NCBI GenBank assembly: GCA_023428245.1
Contig: JAEYYX010000101.1
Location: 1 to 64,000 of the forward strand
Direction: 5' to 3'
DNA length: 64,000 nucleotides
DNA from: Pseudomonadota bacterium
GTDB lineage: Bacteria; Myxococcota_A; Polyangia; Polyangiales; Polyangiaceae
Positions within the stretch are counted from its first letter, which is position 1. Every line of letters begins with the position of its first letter. Under the pieces are notes generated by a model, which was not told the origin of the DNA, made no database searches, and saw only the letters and a program-made list of their open reading frames with translations. Made by a program: the position numbers and the translations under genes. Shown piece by piece: positions 7,789 to 16,750 of the stretch.

Positions 7789-9153
7789 TCAGGGTGCGTG
7801 CGGGAGAGGCCAGCCCTCCTCGTCGAACACAAGCGGAGTGATGCGGAGAGCCGCCGCCCCGTTCGACTGACGGTAGGCGTGGTACGTGTGAAAAATCGTG
7901 TCGTCCACGACGAGCACATCGCTGTGTCCGGCTGCGGCCCAGTTGACCTTGTCCCCCTCCACCACGAGGGTTCCGCCTCCCTCGAGGAGAGGTTTCCCTG
8001 CCTTGTCGAGGTAAGGTCCGAGGATGTTCTCGGAGCGCCCGACCGCGACGCGGTAGCTGAGCTGGTTCACACTCCTGCCTTCGCCGGGGCAACAGAGGCC
8101 CCACGTCACGAACAGATAATGATACCCACAGCGTCGGAACAAGACAGGCGCTTCGATCTGACTTGCGTGCGCCAGCCGGACGAGATCGTTTCCTTTCCGA
8201 GAACCGTCTTCGTTGAGCTCAAAAGCGAAAATCCCGTCCCAGAAGCTCCCGAAGGCAAGATACCCGCGCCCGTCCGTATCGAAACCGACGTCAGCGTCGA
8301 TGGCGTTATACCTCTCGCTCCCGTTCGTGCAGATGACAGGTCCGTGGTCGGTCCAGCTGCCGGCCCCGATGTCACTCGTGCTGAGGTGAGTGATGCAGGA
8401 GATGTTGGCGCCAAACTTGGCGGAGAAGCTCGAGTAGAGATGGACTTTACCGCCGAAGCTGACAACGTCCGGAGCCCAAGGGAAGTTGAACGTCTGGCCT
8501 GAAATCCCCGCGAGCCAGGTCGTCGACCATTCCGGATAGCTCGAATAAACGTTCGGTCCCCTCGACCAATTCTTGAGGTCCTTGGACGTCGCCGAAGGGA
8601 CATAGTCCCCGGTCCAGAATCGGTAGTAGGTGTCGCCGACCCGGATCATGGTCGGATCGTGAGCGAAAGTTTCACCGCTGAGGGATAGCGGAGCGGGTAT
8701 CTCGCCATCGAAGACCCCACTTCCACACAAATCGTCGCTCGCCTGCCCTCCGGAACCGCCCGAGCTCGCGCCCCCGGAAGCACCGCCGGCGGCCTCGCCT
8801 CCACCCGCCGACGCTGCCCCTCCACTCGAGGCTCCACCCGAGCCGCCCGCTCCTCCCACCACCGCAGAAGAGCCGCCGCTCTGTGCTCCGCCTGCGCCCA
8901 GCGCCCCTCCGCTACTGGAGCCACCACTCGAGGGGTTCAGCTGCCCTCCAGATGAGCCGCCCCCGGAGGCGCCCGAAGTCCCTCCCGAGGCCGGGTTCAA
9001 GGGCGCGTCACCGGGCTGTCCTTCCGAGCACCCAAAGGCCCCAAGACAGGAGCCGACGAGGAGAAGAGTCAGGGCCGGACGTCGCCGGAGCCGCCCTCGC
9101 CCGGAGGTTCGTTTGCGCCCATCCGGTGAGGAGAAAGCCGCCGATTGACCCAT
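7789..9153 (-). CDS. Lipoprotein with GH43 arabinanase-like five-bladed propeller
   Basis: A secreted carbohydrate hydrolase anchored as a lipoprotein. The signal (LTLLLVGSCLGAFGC) ends in a lipobox with Cys; a long Gly/Ser/Ala linker of about 100 residues follows. The catalytic domain shows the three acidic residues of GH43: the Asp of HDPTMIRVGDTYY (general base), the Asp of NAIDADVGFD (pKa modulator) and the Glu of QIEAPVLFRR (acid). Segments NFPWAPDVV, GYLAFGSFWDGIF and GGGTLV and the AAGHSDV loop are typical of endo-1,5-alpha-L-arabinanases (GH43_5 type). ATG 9153 follows GGAGAG; in-frame GTG codons upstream to 9207 are possible starts. It sits just downstream of recD2 on the same strand, but the two need not share a transcript. 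Confidence 0.85.
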   Translation of the reverse strand: MGQSAAFSSPDGRKRTSGRGRLRRRPALTLLLVGSCLGAFGCSEGQPGDAPLNPASGGTSGASGGGSSGGQLNPSSGGSSSGGALGAGGAQSGGSSAVVGGAGGSGGASSGGAASAGGGEAAGGASGGASSGGSGGQASDDLCGSGVFDGEIPAPLSLSGETFAHDPTMIRVGDTYYRFWTGDYVPSATSKDLKNWSRGPNVYSSYPEWSTTWLAGISGQTFNFPWAPDVVSFGGKVHLYSSFSAKFGANISCITHLSTSDIGAGSWTDHGPVICTNGSERYNAIDADVGFDTDGRGYLAFGSFWDGIFAFELNEDGSRKGNDLVRLAHASQIEAPVLFRRCGYHYLFVTWGLCCPGEGRSVNQLSYRVAVGRSENILGPYLDKAGKPLLEGGGTLVVEGDKVNWAAAGHSDVLVVDDTIFHTYHAYRQSNGAAALRITPLVFDEEGWPLPHAP

Positions 9154-9209
9154 CTCTCCATGATGCACGGAGCGTCCTCGTCGATCACGGAAAAGGGCGA
9201 AGAGCACGA

Positions 9210-11402
9210 CTAGCCCTGGGCTGGCTCCTTCAGACGGGCGACCAGCCTGGTCCTGCGCCGCTCGCGGCGGGTCTCGGCCAAGGCAACCCGGAGCGCCCGC
9301 TGGTCCGTCACGAGGACACAGAGCTTCTTGGCTCGCGTCACCGCGGTATAGAGCAGATTGCGGGACAGCATCACAAAGTGCTGAGAGAGGAGCACGACGA
9401 CCACGGCGGGATATTCGCTCCCCTGACTTTTGTGGATGCTCGTCGCGTAGGCGAGGCGAAGCTCTTTGAGCCGGTCCCTCTCGTAGGTGACCTTCCGCGT
9501 CCCATCCGCGTCGTCAAACTGAACCGTAAGCGTATTATCCTCGGGAGACACGGCGACGATTTCGCCTATGTCGCCGTTCACCACCCCGCGCTCGAGATCA
9601 TTTTTGACCTGGAGGACCTTGTCTCCCAATCGGAACTCGACGTCGATGCCGCGTACCGCGAGCCGGCTCGGATTCATCTCAGACTGAAGGCGCTGATTGA
9701 GCGCAATGGTCCCGGCATCACCCTTGTGCATCGGCGTGAGCACTTGAACCTCGCGCAGCCGGTCGAAACCGAAACGCGCAGGGATGCGCTCCGTGACGAG
9801 CTCTGTAACGAGGCTAGCTGCATGGGCCGGGTCCCGGGCGCGAATGACGAAAAACTCCCCCTCTGGTCCATCCGAACCGCCCGGCGCCTCACCGCTCAAG
9901 ATGCGGTGCGAGTTGACGACAATCTGGCTCGTCCCGCTCTGGCGAAAGATCGTGTCAAGCCGAGCAACGGGCACGCTCCCGCTCTCGATCAGATCGCCCA
10001 GCACCGCCCCTGGTCCCACGGAGGGAAGTTGGTCCCGGTCACCCACAAAGACCACACGCGCGGCCGACGGAATCGCCATCAACAAACTGGCCATGAGCTC
10101 CACGTCGATCATCGAGGATTCATCAACGATGAGCAGGTCGACTGCGAGCGGAGTCTCCGCGTCGCGCTGGAAGGTGCCCGTCTTGGGGTCGACCTCGAGC
10201 AGACGATGGATAGTGCTCGCTTCGCGCGCCGTCGCCTCGAACAGTCGCCGCGCGGCGCGTCCAGTCGGAGCCGCGAGCTGCACACGGAGCTCTTTTTTCC
10301 CCAGAACCGCCAAGATCGCGCGCACCAACGTCGTCTTTCCGACGCCCGGTCCACCCGTTACCACCAAGAGCTTCTGGTCCGCGACCAGGTGCAAAGCTTC
10401 TTTCTGGGCGGGGGCGAGCTCAATCTTGGCGCGAGCTTCGAACTCCGCGATCCGCTTTGCGACATCGGTAGCCGCGTGGCGCGGGGCGGACAAGAGGCGA
10501 TGGATCTCGTGAGCTACGGCGCGCTCTGCGCGCGCCAGCGTCTCGAGCAAGATCTCGCCTTCCTCGGCGAGGATGAGACCCCGAAGCGCCAGTGCGTCCA
10601 CTTGAGCGTCGCAGGCCGAGCGAGGCACCTCGAGCAAGTCAGCTGCCCGCGCGACGAGGTCTTCTCGCGCTGTCGCCGTGTGGCCCTCCTCCGCTTCGCG
10701 GGAGAGTACGTGCAGGAGGCCCGAGGAGATGCGCTCTGGATGCTCGAGGGGCAGTCCCTGCTTTTTTGCGATGGCGTCTGCTGTACGGAAGCCAATCCCG
10801 GGCACTGCGCGGATCAAACGATAGGGGTTCGTCTGCACCACCGAGAATGCATTGTCCCCGAAAACGCGAATGATTTGAGCAACGAGCCCCGCGCCGATTC
10901 CGTACGAGTTCAAGACGAGAGCGAGATTCGCGTGCGCCCGATGTTCGGCCCACGCTTCGCGGATAGCCTGCACACGGGCCTCCCCGAGACCTTTCACCTC
11001 GCGCAAACGCGAGCTGTCCTCATCCAAGATCTCGAGCGTTCTGTCGCCGAAGGTGCGCGCGATCCGTTCCGCCATTTTCAGACCGACGCCCGGTAAGATC
11101 CCGCTGCCAAGGTAGTTCGTGATTTCCTCGGTCGTCTCCGGCGAGAGGACGATCGCGCTCGTCACCTTGAAGCGTTCGCCGTGCTGAGCGTGTGTCTCGA
11201 TCTGTCCGGTGAGCCGCAGCCGGGTCCCTTTGCCGACGGGGGGGAGGATCCCTACCGCCACGACAGCTTTCTGGCGATCCAGCCCCGCCACCTGGGCGAG
11301 TCGCACCACCCGGAATCCGGTCTCCTCGTTCTCGTAGGTGATACGTGAGACTTCGCCCAGGATGCTCCTGACCGTGGTGCACGAAGGGCCCTTGTCCATC
11401 AC
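9210..11402 (-). CDS. recD2: RecD2-family ATP-dependent 5'-3' DNA helicase
   Basis: A 730-residue superfamily 1B helicase acting on DNA ends and replication intermediates, without RecBC partners here. The N-terminal OB-like region (residues 10-90) and helix-hairpin-helix modules (LPGVGLKMAERIA, VKGLGEARVQAI, VPGIGFRTADAIA) are typical of RecD2 rather than enterobacterial RecD. Walker A GGPGVGKTT is near residue 353, followed by APTGRAARRL, Walker B-like LLIVDESSMID, GDRDQLPSVGPG, RQSGTSQIV, and the C-terminal UvrD-like YATSIHKSQGSEYP and LYTAVTRAKK. GTG 11402 and ATG 11399 are both possible starts. Length and motif set are complete, so it should be active. Confidence 0.95.
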   Translation of the reverse strand: MMDKGPSCTTVRSILGEVSRITYENEETGFRVVRLAQVAGLDRQKAVVAVGILPPVGKGTRLRLTGQIETHAQHGERFKVTSAIVLSPETTEEITNYLGSGILPGVGLKMAERIARTFGDRTLEILDEDSSRLREVKGLGEARVQAIREAWAEHRAHANLALVLNSYGIGAGLVAQIIRVFGDNAFSVVQTNPYRLIRAVPGIGFRTADAIAKKQGLPLEHPERISSGLLHVLSREAEEGHTATAREDLVARAADLLEVPRSACDAQVDALALRGLILAEEGEILLETLARAERAVAHEIHRLLSAPRHAATDVAKRIAEFEARAKIELAPAQKEALHLVADQKLLVVTGGPGVGKTTLVRAILAVLGKKELRVQLAAPTGRAARRLFEATAREASTIHRLLEVDPKTGTFQRDAETPLAVDLLIVDESSMIDVELMASLLMAIPSAARVVFVGDRDQLPSVGPGAVLGDLIESGSVPVARLDTIFRQSGTSQIVVNSHRILSGEAPGGSDGPEGEFFVIRARDPAHAASLVTELVTERIPARFGFDRLREVQVLTPMHKGDAGTIALNQRLQSEMNPSRLAVRGIDVEFRLGDKVLQVKNDLERGVVNGDIGEIVAVSPEDNTLTVQFDDADGTRKVTYERDRLKELRLAYATSIHKSQGSEYPAVVVVLLSQHFVMLSRNLLYTAVTRAKKLCVLVTDQRALRVALAETRRERRRTRLVARLKEPAQG

Positions 11403-11626
11403 GCTCGCGAGTTCCTACGCCCCACGCTCCATGAGAGCAACACGCCAGACGGAAAGCCCCCGGCGCAGACTGCCTCGACTCGAAACATTCCCGGAAGCTC
11501 CTCGAAGGAAAAGGTGCTCCCTCGTGGTCCCGGCCAGAGATTTCGCCTCCGTATTCGCGAGAATCGCTCCGCGGGCCGCGCGAGCTTCTTGCGCCCATCC
11601 CATTTTTGAGATGCGCTTGAGGCATC

Positions 11627-14227
11627 ATGATTTCGAGCCTTCTCGCTAGGCACCACGGATGTTGCGGACGGGGAGCCTCCCCCAAAGACCCTCACGCGTT
11701 TTCCTCTCCTGGTACGGAGCGCAAGTACGAACGCTCGCGTCCCTTCGCGGTCCGTCATCTCGCACTCGACCTTGATCTCGACCTGGACCGGGAGGAAGTG
11801 TCTGGGATTGCGAAGCTCGATTTCGTGCGGCGTTCCCGCACCGGAACCTCGCTGTCGCTCGACGCCATCGGTTTCTCCATTGAAGAAGTGTTCGTGAGCG
11901 CCGAAGGCTGGGCTCCATCGACGCGCCAGGAAGGAGAAGGCTACACCTACGACGGGGAGACGCTCTCGATCCCGATCGACTCCACGATGGATGCGGGTCA
12001 AGTCACCATCCGCTATCGCGCCGCCCCGAAAGCGGGGCTCTACTTCTTGCGCCCGGACGAACAAGTCCCCCAGCGGCCGACGCAAGTCTGGAGTCAGTGC
12101 CAAGACGAAGACGCGCGACATTGGTTCCCATGCCAAGACAAACCGCACGCCAAGATGACGACCGAGCTCCGTGTTCGGGTCCCGGACGGCATGGTCGCGC
12201 TCTCGAACGGCGAGCTCATCTTCTCAGGCCATGAGCGAGAGCGGCGCGTTTTCCACTACCAATTCTCGACTCCACATCCCGCGTACCTGGTGACCCTCGT
12301 CGTGGGCCATTTCGACGAATGGTCCGAAGAAATCCAGCTCCCGTCGGGTCGCAACGTCACGCTGCGTTACCTCGTGCCTCCGGGACGCGTCGAAGAAGGT
12401 CGCCGCGCCTTCGCCGACACGGGGCAGATGGTTCGCCTGCTCTCGGAGAAGACAGGCGTCGAGTACCCATGGAGCTCCTACACACAGGTCGTCGTCAGCG
12501 ACTTCATTTTCGGCGGCATGGAGAACACGACCGCCACGACGATGTACGAGCACATCCTCCTGGACGAACGTGCCGCCATCGATATCGACTCCCACGATCT
12601 CGTGGCTCACGAACTCGCTCACCAATGGTTCGGCGATCTCGTCACTTGCCGCGATTGGTCCCACGCCTGGCTGAACGAAGGATTCGCCACGTTCATCGAA
12701 ATGATCGAACGTGAAGAGCGTCTCGGTCGCGACGAGCTCGACGCCTGGGTCGTCTCGGACCTCGAACGGTACCTCTCCGAAGCCCACGGTGACTATCAAA
12801 GGCCGATCGTGTGCCGTGACTACGAAGAGCCCATCGATCTCTTCGATCGGCACCTCTACCAGAAGGGGGGCATCGTCCTCCACATGCTTAGGCGGCGGCT
12901 CGGCGACGACGTTTTCTGGCGCGGCGTACGCAGCTATCTCGACAAGCACCGTCAAGGCATCGTCGCCACCACGGATCTGATCGCAGAGTTTGAGGCGGTG
13001 AGCGGTGAGGGTCTTGAGCGCTTCTTCGACGAGTGGGTCTTCCGCCCGGGGCACCCCGACCTCGATGTGAGCGTGAACTACGCAGACGGAATGTTCGAGA
13101 TCACCGTCGAGCAGAAACAGTCGGGCAACGACGTCCCCGTTTTTGAGATTGATCTCGAGGTTTCGCTCTCACTCGGTGGCAGCTGGACAACGCATCACAA
13201 GCGCATCGCCTCGAAGAAAGATGTCCTCTCCGTACGAACGGGCGTACGGCCCCAGGGCGTCGTGATCAACCCGAACCTCAAGGTCGTCTGCCCGATCAAG
13301 GTGAGCGGGCCTGAAGACCTTTTCGTCTACACAGCGAAGCACGCAGAAACGGCCTACGGGCGCTGCCAGGCTCTCCGAGGCCTCGGCAAGAAGGAGACGC
13401 TCCGTAGCCTCGAGACTTTCGAAGAGGTGCTCGCAAACGAAGACGAATCTTACCTCGTCCGCGCCGCGGCAGCGGACAGCCTCGGCGGCCTCCGGAGCGG
13501 TCGCGCCAAGAAGGCGCTCGAGCGAGCCGTCTCCTCACCCAATCCGAAGGTACGGCGCGCTGTAGCCGCAGCTCTCGGCGAAACTGCCGATCCTGCACTC
13601 AAGGAACTGCTCGTCCACCTGACCCAAGACGCGAGCTACCTCGTCGCCGCAGCGGCAGCGCGCTCTCTCGGCAAGCTCAGCCCCGAGCTCTCGCGAGACG
13701 CTCTCGTTCCACTGCTCGAGCGTGATTCCTGGGCCGACGTGGTACGCGCTGGAGCCTTGGAAGGGCTCTCTTCGCTCGGCGGAGACGTCGCGACTCCATT
13801 CCTGATCAGTGAAAGCCGCTACGGACGCCCGCTGCGCTCTCGGCGCACGGCGATCGCAGCTCTCGGCCGCGTCGGAGAAGGGCGCAAGGTCCGCGAGCAC
13901 CTGGAAAGACTTCTCACGGACAGAGACCCCCACGTCCGCGCGGTCATCTTGCGTGCGCTCATCGACCTGGGAGACGTGCAAGCCCGCGGCGCGATCCGTG
14001 GGCTCCTCGAGCGCGAAACCGACGGCCGCGTCCTCCGACCCGCCAAGAAGGCCCTCGCTAGTTTGGGCGCGGACAAAAGGACCGGTCTCCATCAAGCGAA
14101 GCGAGACATCACCAACCTCGAGAATGAACTACGGACGGTCAAGCTGAAGTTAAGTCAGCTCGAAGCGCGCATTCCGAAGACGAAGACCAAGGACAAAGAA
14201 AAGAAGGCCAAGAAGCGAGAGCGCTGA
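11627..14227 (+). CDS. M1-family zinc aminopeptidase with C-terminal HEAT repeats
   Basis: An 866-residue peptidase that would remove N-terminal residues from peptides. The N-terminal beta-domain is followed by the exopeptidase motif GGMEN (about residue 296) and the zinc site HELAHQWFGD, with the downstream Glu in WLNEGFATFIE; the order and spacing match M1 gluzincins. From about residue 565 the C-terminal part is HEAT-like repeats (AAADSLGGLRSG, VAAALGETADPALKELL, AAAARSLGKLS, AAIALGRVGEG type units), ending in a Lys-rich helix (KTKTKDKEKKAKKRER). No signal peptide is evident. ATG 11627 is preceded by TTGAGG. The stop overlaps the start of the GH1 gene by one base (TGATG), so the two are translationally coupled. 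Confidence 0.92.
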   Translation: MISSLLARHHGCCGRGASPKDPHAFSSPGTERKYERSRPFAVRHLALDLDLDLDREEVSGIAKLDFVRRSRTGTSLSLDAIGFSIEEVFVSAEGWAPSTRQEGEGYTYDGETLSIPIDSTMDAGQVTIRYRAAPKAGLYFLRPDEQVPQRPTQVWSQCQDEDARHWFPCQDKPHAKMTTELRVRVPDGMVALSNGELIFSGHERERRVFHYQFSTPHPAYLVTLVVGHFDEWSEEIQLPSGRNVTLRYLVPPGRVEEGRRAFADTGQMVRLLSEKTGVEYPWSSYTQVVVSDFIFGGMENTTATTMYEHILLDERAAIDIDSHDLVAHELAHQWFGDLVTCRDWSHAWLNEGFATFIEMIEREERLGRDELDAWVVSDLERYLSEAHGDYQRPIVCRDYEEPIDLFDRHLYQKGGIVLHMLRRRLGDDVFWRGVRSYLDKHRQGIVATTDLIAEFEAVSGEGLERFFDEWVFRPGHPDLDVSVNYADGMFEITVEQKQSGNDVPVFEIDLEVSLSLGGSWTTHHKRIASKKDVLSVRTGVRPQGVVINPNLKVVCPIKVSGPEDLFVYTAKHAETAYGRCQALRGLGKKETLRSLETFEEVLANEDESYLVRAAAADSLGGLRSGRAKKALERAVSSPNPKVRRAVAAALGETADPALKELLVHLTQDASYLVAAAAARSLGKLSPELSRDALVPLLERDSWADVVRAGALEGLSSLGGDVATPFLISESRYGRPLRSRRTAIAALGRVGEGRKVREHLERLLTDRDPHVRAVILRALIDLGDVQARGAIRGLLERETDGRVLRPAKKALASLGADKRTGLHQAKRDITNLENELRTVKLKLSQLEARIPKTKTKDKEKKAKKRER

Positions 14228-15549
14228 TGGGTGAGTTTCTCTGGGGCGTCGCGAGCTCCTCCTACCAAATCGAAGGAGGCGCGGCGTCACGTGCCGAAGC
14301 CAATTGGGACAAGTTTGCCGAGCGCAAAGGGGCCATCTTTGCTGGCCATGACGCGCTCTCGGCTTCGCACCACGTCGCCCGTCTCGAGGAAGATCTCGAC
14401 CTATTGGCAGCGCTCGGGGTCAATGCCTACCGCTTCAGCTTCTCCTGGCCAAGGCTCGGGGCAAGAGCAGAAGATCCGCGCGGGGTGTCCTTCTACGAGC
14501 GCCTTATCGATGGTTTGCTCGCCCGCGGGATCGAGCCCGTAGCAACGCTGTTCCATTGGGACGCCCCCCTCGAGTTCGAGAGGCTGGGCGGCTTCTTGAA
14601 CCCGGAGAGCCCCACCTGGTTCGCAAGCTACACCGAGCGCGTCGCGCGCCGCTTTGGTGACAGGATCCGCCGTTTTCTCACGATCAACGAACCTCACGCC
14701 TATATCGAAGGGGGCCTCCGCGACGGCCGCCACGCACCCGGCCATAAACTGCCCCTCTCCCAGGTTCTCTTGGCTGCCCACAACACTCTCAAAGCGCACG
14801 GTCTCGCGGTGCAGGCTCTTCGTGCGCACGTGAGTCAAAGCTGGGTCAGCGCTGCTCCTGTTTTGCTCACGGCCACACCCGCTTCTTCCGCTCCCGAGGA
14901 CGTCGAAGCTGCGTACCGCTTCACCTTCTCCCTTCCGACCGATCGCCTGCGCGTCTCTGCCTTTTGGCTCGACCCGCTCTACGGTTCCGGGTACCCGGAC
15001 GAGGTGTGGACCCGTTTTGGTTCCCTCATGCCGAAGGTGACTCCCGAGGACCTCGACCTCATCAGCCAACCTCTCGATGCAGTAGGCGTAAATCTGTACG
15101 ACGCTGTCCGCGTGCGCTCGGGCGCGGGAGGCACACCCGAGATCGCTTCATTCCCCACAGGGTGCCCTCGCACCAGTTTCGACTGGCCTGTGACGCCCGA
15201 AGCGCACTATTTCGGGCCGAAATTCCTCCACCAGCGGTACGGCCTCCCGGTCGTCATCACGGAGAACGGACTCTCCGCGAGCGATTGGATAGCTCTCGAC
15301 GGCCAGGTGCATGACGCCGACCGTATTGACTTCCTTGAGCGTCACCTCTGTGAGCTGGAACGAGCCAAAGTGGAGGGCGTGCCGGTCCTCGGGTACTTCC
15401 ACTGGACCTTCCTCGACAATTTCGAGTGGAACCACGGCTATAAGCACCGCTTTGGGCTCGTGTATGTGGATTTCGGGACAGGTGCGCGCACGCCCAAAGA
15501 TTCGTTCTTCGCGTACCGCGATCGCATCCGGGCGGAACGCTCAAAATGA
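14227..15549 (+). CDS. GH1 family beta-glycosidase (beta-glucosidase-like)
   Basis: A 440-residue cytoplasmic TIM-barrel glycosidase. The N-terminus FLWGVASSSYQIEG is the GH1 entry strand. The general acid/base Glu is in FLTINEPHAY (about residues 150-159) and the nucleophile Glu in VVITENGL (about 341-348). Aglycone-site aromatic residues appear in GYFHWTFLDNFEWNHGY near the C-terminus. Length is normal. The GH1 family acts on beta-glucosides, beta-galactosides and phospho-sugars; the phospho-specific signatures are not evident, and the exact substrate is undecided. It is coupled by a 1-base overlap to the aminopeptidase gene, an unusual partner. Confidence 0.92.
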   Translation: MGEFLWGVASSSYQIEGGAASRAEANWDKFAERKGAIFAGHDALSASHHVARLEEDLDLLAALGVNAYRFSFSWPRLGARAEDPRGVSFYERLIDGLLARGIEPVATLFHWDAPLEFERLGGFLNPESPTWFASYTERVARRFGDRIRRFLTINEPHAYIEGGLRDGRHAPGHKLPLSQVLLAAHNTLKAHGLAVQALRAHVSQSWVSAAPVLLTATPASSAPEDVEAAYRFTFSLPTDRLRVSAFWLDPLYGSGYPDEVWTRFGSLMPKVTPEDLDLISQPLDAVGVNLYDAVRVRSGAGGTPEIASFPTGCPRTSFDWPVTPEAHYFGPKFLHQRYGLPVVITENGLSASDWIALDGQVHDADRIDFLERHLCELERAKVEGVPVLGYFHWTFLDNFEWNHGYKHRFGLVYVDFGTGARTPKDSFFAYRDRIRAERSK

Positions 15550-15651
15550 GACGAGCCCCAGCGAATGCGGTTCCATCAACCTAGCTACCTTTGATACGTT
15601 CGCTCGACGTGAGGCCGGGACCCTGAGGTGCTCGGACTCGGAGATGAGCTC

Positions 15652-16611
15652 ATGGGTGGAACTCGGACGAAGCACGAGGTGAGGGGTCGAACGAATCAAC
15701 CTGATTGGCGCCACGCGATCTGGAATCGCTGGCTGATCAGCTACCTCACGCCCAAAGACGAACCAAGTCCGGTCGATGAGCCGGCTCCCTCCGACGACAA
15801 ACCTCGAACCGAAGAGCTCCCGGAAGCCCCCGCGCCCGCGGGGGATGCTCCGAGGACGGAAGGTACCATGGAGGCTCAAGCCCCCGAGTCTGAGCCGCCC
15901 GAAAAGTCCGACGTGAAGCGACCCTCCCTCAGCGCAAAGGTGAGGCTCGACGCTCTCTCAGAGCAGCTCCTTTCCGTCGAAGCCGCGATTGATAGCCTGA
16001 CCCAGCGGCTCAACGTGAGCGCCGCTCATGAGCGCATCAGCTCGCGGCGCGTAACCGACGGCGTCGATCGACTGACCGAGCTCGCCGAGCGCCACACGGA
16101 GGTCCTCGTGAGCTGCGTGCGAGCGCTCGAGCGACTCGAACGGCGTTTCTTGGACTACGATCGTCGCGAGCGGCTGTCCTTGCCTCCAGAGCCTCGAGCT
16201 CCCGAGACTCCGTCCCGTCGTCCGCCCGTCTCCGGCTCCCGCGTGGCGCCCGACCTGGGCCATCCTTTCAGCGGCAATCTGGCGGATCTCTCGGTGCCAA
16301 CCCTGCTCAGTATGTTCGAGCTCGAACAACGAACCGGGCGCCTGACTCTCAGCACCACGAGCGGTGCGCTCACTTTGGAGCTCGAGGAGGGGAAGCTCGG
16401 TCAAGCCTTCTTCGACGGCGTCCCCAGCGAGCCAGTCGACGCGCTGGCGCGTGTCATTGACGCCCGCTCAGGCCGTTTCTTGTTCACACCCGGCGAGCTT
16501 ATCAAAGACGATCTCGGGCTCACCCCTGGACCCAAGGTGAGCGTCGGCTCGGTGCTGCTCCGCATCGGCCAGCGAAATGACGAGGCCAACCGCGACGCCT
16601 ACGGGACCTGA
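15652..16611 (+). CDS. DUF4388 (PatA-like N-terminal) domain protein
   Basis: A 319-residue protein with a Pro/Glu-rich N-terminal third, a helical middle (LSAKVRLDALSEQLLSVE to VLVSCVRALERLERR) and a C-terminal DUF4388 domain of about 110 residues: FSGNLADLSVPTLLSMFEL, then RTGRLTLSTTSGALTLELEEG, then ALARVIDARSGRFLFTPGE. DUF4388 occurs in myxobacterial and Thermus-Deinococcus regulators and is linked to small GTPase and two-component systems. ATG 15652 is chosen because GGAG lies 8 bases upstream; GTG 15628 is the alternative. No other domain is recognised. The last bases of this gene are part of a duplicated segment (see 16603-16750). Confidence 0.75.
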   Translation: MGGTRTKHEVRGRTNQPDWRHAIWNRWLISYLTPKDEPSPVDEPAPSDDKPRTEELPEAPAPAGDAPRTEGTMEAQAPESEPPEKSDVKRPSLSAKVRLDALSEQLLSVEAAIDSLTQRLNVSAAHERISSRRVTDGVDRLTELAERHTEVLVSCVRALERLERRFLDYDRRERLSLPPEPRAPETPSRRPPVSGSRVAPDLGHPFSGNLADLSVPTLLSMFELEQRTGRLTLSTTSGALTLELEEGKLGQAFFDGVPSEPVDALARVIDARSGRFLFTPGELIKDDLGLTPGPKVSVGSVLLRIGQRNDEANRDAYGT

Positions 16612-16750
16612 AGCCCTACGGTGGCGCCTTCGCGCGTCACTCGTAACCATCAATGGTGACGCCTTCTCGGCGCGGGACCTGAGAGTTCGACGATGGAGCC
16701 TTAGCGCCGTCGCGATCTAGAGCTCAATGGTGACGCCTTCTCGCGCGACC
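16603..16750. repeat. Imperfect tandem duplication (about 71-74 bp) joining two convergent gene ends
   Basis: GGGACCTGA, the end of the DUF4388 gene with its stop, is at 16603-16611 and again at 16674-16682. The 20-mer tcaatggtgacgccttctcg, part of the 3' end of the minus-strand MBL gene, is at 16650-16669 and again at 16724-16743. Between these blocks the units are diverged but alignable (CGGTGGcGCCTTCgCGcG versus CGATGGaGCCTTaGCGcCG). Unit 1 runs about 16603-16673, unit 2 about 16674-16750. Confidence 0.8.

Noticed and set aside
8883..11096. A 737-residue plus-strand frame opposite RecD2
   Set aside because: It lies fully antisense to the well-supported recD2 gene and has no domain; typical antisense frame in GC-rich DNA.
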